The notes beneath the pieces are model-generated. The model was given only the letters and a program-made list of their open reading frames with translations. It made no database searches and was not told where the DNA came from. Source: Pyropia yezoensis (taxonomy: Eukaryota; Rhodophyta; Bangiophyceae; Bangiales; Bangiaceae). Taken from it: a DNA stretch of 64,000 nucleotides. Below are positions 62,208-64,000 of this stretch, one piece after another. Both the position numbers and the translations under genes were made by a program. Position 1 is the stretch's first letter. Each line of letters begins with the position of its first letter. Location: the NCBI GenBank assembly GCA_009829735.1, contig CM020619.1, positions 11,336,375 through 11,400,374 on the forward strand, read 5' to 3'.

Positions 62208-64000
62208 CCGTTGGAGCTCGCCGTCCGAAGCTCACAACGGCAGCCTCGGCCAAGTGGGTCAAGAGGACGAACCAACCGTGCCGGATACTGCGGCGACCTA
62301 AGGGAGTCCGCCCACCTCGGGTAGGACTCCCCAAGAACGTAAACCCACGTCGGGTCATCGCGGTGCTGACGGGTGAGAACTTCCAGGTGGCTGGACGGGT
62401 GCAACTTGCCCCCGGCCGTGCCTGCTGTGCCCGTATCGTACTTGATATCGGGTCAGGAGCCTCCTTGATACGCAAGTCGCTATTACCAAAGGAGATGAAG
62501 CTCCAACGCTGGAGGTCCAAAGCTGACCGTCTGATCGATATCAATGGTGGGGTACTTCCCATCGTTGGTGCCGTGACCCTACCAACTAGGTTGGGGACCC
62601 ATGAGGTCGACGTGACCTATGGTGTAGTTGAGAATATATCGGTACCCCTGCTTCTGGGTACCCCTTATGTCGTAACACAAGTGCCTTTGATTTGTGGCCC
62701 TGAGTACTGGGTCAAGTTAATGAATGGGGAGACTATCCCCATCCTTGGTAAGGGAAAGTCTGTGGCTCCTGTGACAGTCTCACAGTCGAAGCCTGTTTGT
62801 TCGGTGAGGGAAGGGTTTACTGCTACCCTGCGTTTAGCCCGTAAAGTCACGTTGCCCCCCAACTCGGTGGCGCACGTTGACGTTGTAACTGATTATACGG
62901 GGAACGGGTTGGTGCACCCTTACCCCCGTCTTGCTCGCAAGCACCAAGTGCATGTTGCCCTTGGCACGATGGACTCCAAAGCCGGAACCCCGTGGAGGAT
63001 CCAGGTGATGAACCTGAGCTCGTCGCCCAAGTACTTCAAGTCGGGAGCCAAGTTCGGCTATATCGACCAACACGAGGGACCGGTAGTAGCGGTCACCCTC
63101 AACGCGGGCGCAAGTAGCGACCCGAAGTCCGGAAAGGAGAAGCATCAAGCCAAGTCGGCCGCCTCTCCTCGGCCCCATGTGAACATGGAGGGTGTCCCAC
63201 CCAGGTTGAGGGTTCAAGTTGAACGCCTCTTGGACCAATATCACAAGTTGTGAGATGGTCAATTGGGACTCATGAGAGCCACCCAACACTGGATCGAGTT
63301 GAAGCCCGGTGCACTTCCTATACGCCAACAACCGTATAGGGGAGGACCCCGTTCAAGGGCCCCCGTTAAGGAGCAAGTTGCTCGCATGGAGGCCCTCGAT
63401 GTGATCGAGGCCAGTAACGCCGAGTGGGCGAGTCCGGTGGTTATCGTCCCCAAAGTTGATGGGACCCCCCGGTTCTGTATCGACTACCGTAAGCTCAACG
63501 AGAGCACGGTGAAGGACAGTTATCCCCTACCTAGGATGGACGACTGTCTGGACTCCCTGGGGGAGGCGAACGTGTTCTCTACCCTGGACTGTAACGCGGG
63601 GTACTGGCAAATTCCCATTGCCCCGGAGGACGGGCATAAAACTACCTTTACCTGTCACTGTGGTACCTACCAGTGCAACCGTCTACCGTTTGGCCTGTGT
63701 AACGCGCCGGCAACTTTCCAGCGCGCTATGGACATGATTCTGGCCGGAGTACGGTGGCAGATCTGTCTCGTGTACCTAGACGATATCATTGTGTTCTCCC
63801 GAAGTCCGGAGGAACACATTGGCCATCTTGGCCAGGTGTTCAAGCTACTTGCTGACGCCGGTGTGTCACTGAAGGCGAGTAAGTGCCACCTCTTCTCTCA
63901 AGAGGTGGAATACTTGGGACATGTTGTCCGTCCGGGGCGTCTCAGTGTCAACGAGAAAAACTTGAGGGCCATCCGTAAGGCTCAGTACCCCCGGACCCAG
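62201..64000 (+). CDS. pol: E3 Pol polyprotein, partial, one in-frame TGA
   Basis: Pol lies in the -1 frame from gag, with an ATG at 62204. The protease active site reads DIGSG (VLDIGSGASLIR near 62440-62475), where E1 and almost all retroelements have D-T/S-G. TGA at 63251-63253 stands where E1 has Trp (TGG), just before RT. The same frame then continues with RT: FCIDYRKLN, TLDCNAGYWQIP, LPFGLCNAPATFQRA, and YLDD near 63774. The window ends early in the RT-RNase H connection (LGHVVRPGRLS, then RKAQYPRTQ). The two catalytic-region oddities and the stop suggest a decaying copy. Confidence 0.88.

Larger units (their letters stand above)
59740..64000 (+). mobile_element. E3: second-lineage Ty3/gypsy element, 3' part outside window
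   Basis: It has a tentative 5' LTR, PBS, gag, then pol running off the window in RT. Its proteins align with E1/E2 in layout and motifs but are far diverged (for example FCIDYRKLNES against FCIDYRRLNLV), so it is another lineage of the same clade. It lies just beyond a truncated copia RT, so it probably inserted into that element. Confidence 0.85.

Overview
The window comes from a GC-rich eukaryotic nuclear genome dominated by transposable elements. Its make-up (NotI-like GCGGCCGC words everywhere, long G homopolymers, apparently intronless genes, Ty3 chromoviruses beside Harbinger and copia relics, and one gap of exactly 500 N as Hi-C scaffolders insert) fits a bangiophyte red alga of the Porphyra/Pyropia type. 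That is an inference from style, not a proven identification.

Layout. 1-2700 is gene-poor, repeat-like DNA. 2726-4335 is a broken DNA-transposase-like gene, with an unassigned ORF convergent to it (4605-5620, minus). 7267-18092 is E1, a complete Ty3/gypsy chromovirus with 363-bp LTRs and a 5-bp target duplication (CTGGT). 18392-19345 is a SET-domain gene lying about 300 bp beyond its 3' LTR. 19346-23466 is gene-poor. 23467-41136 is E2, a second copy of the same chromovirus family, bounded by 362-bp LTRs and one target duplication (GCTCT). The scaffold gap at 30958-31457 makes E2 look partly duplicated. I argue that both flanks are the same single insertion assembled twice.

41455-48945 holds a PIF/Harbinger-like pair: a long, frame-broken gene with a duplicated Cys motif, fifteen 60-bp repeats and a Myb/SANT-like domain on plus, and a DDE transposase with one frameshift on minus. 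48946-51600 is minisatellite DNA. 51944-53698 is a frame-broken gene for a putative membrane-anchored surface protein, and 54050-54670 (minus) is an intact gene for a small secreted protein. 57300-59740 is a degenerate Ty1/copia pol remnant, into which a third Ty3 element (E3, 59740 to the window end) appears to have inserted.

How it works together. In E1, E2 and E3, gag and pol overlap in the -1 frame at the same GGGAAAC heptamer just before the gag stop, with potential RNA stems downstream, so Pol is most likely made by -1 ribosomal frameshifting. E1 and E2 also carry a large antisense ORF between pol and the 3' LTR, convergent with pol, with an array of palindromes between the two genes. 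No pol copy is fully open, so each copy may depend on help from others. The long G runs that coincide with several frame breaks in non-TE genes suggest that part of the apparent pseudogenisation is sequencing error.
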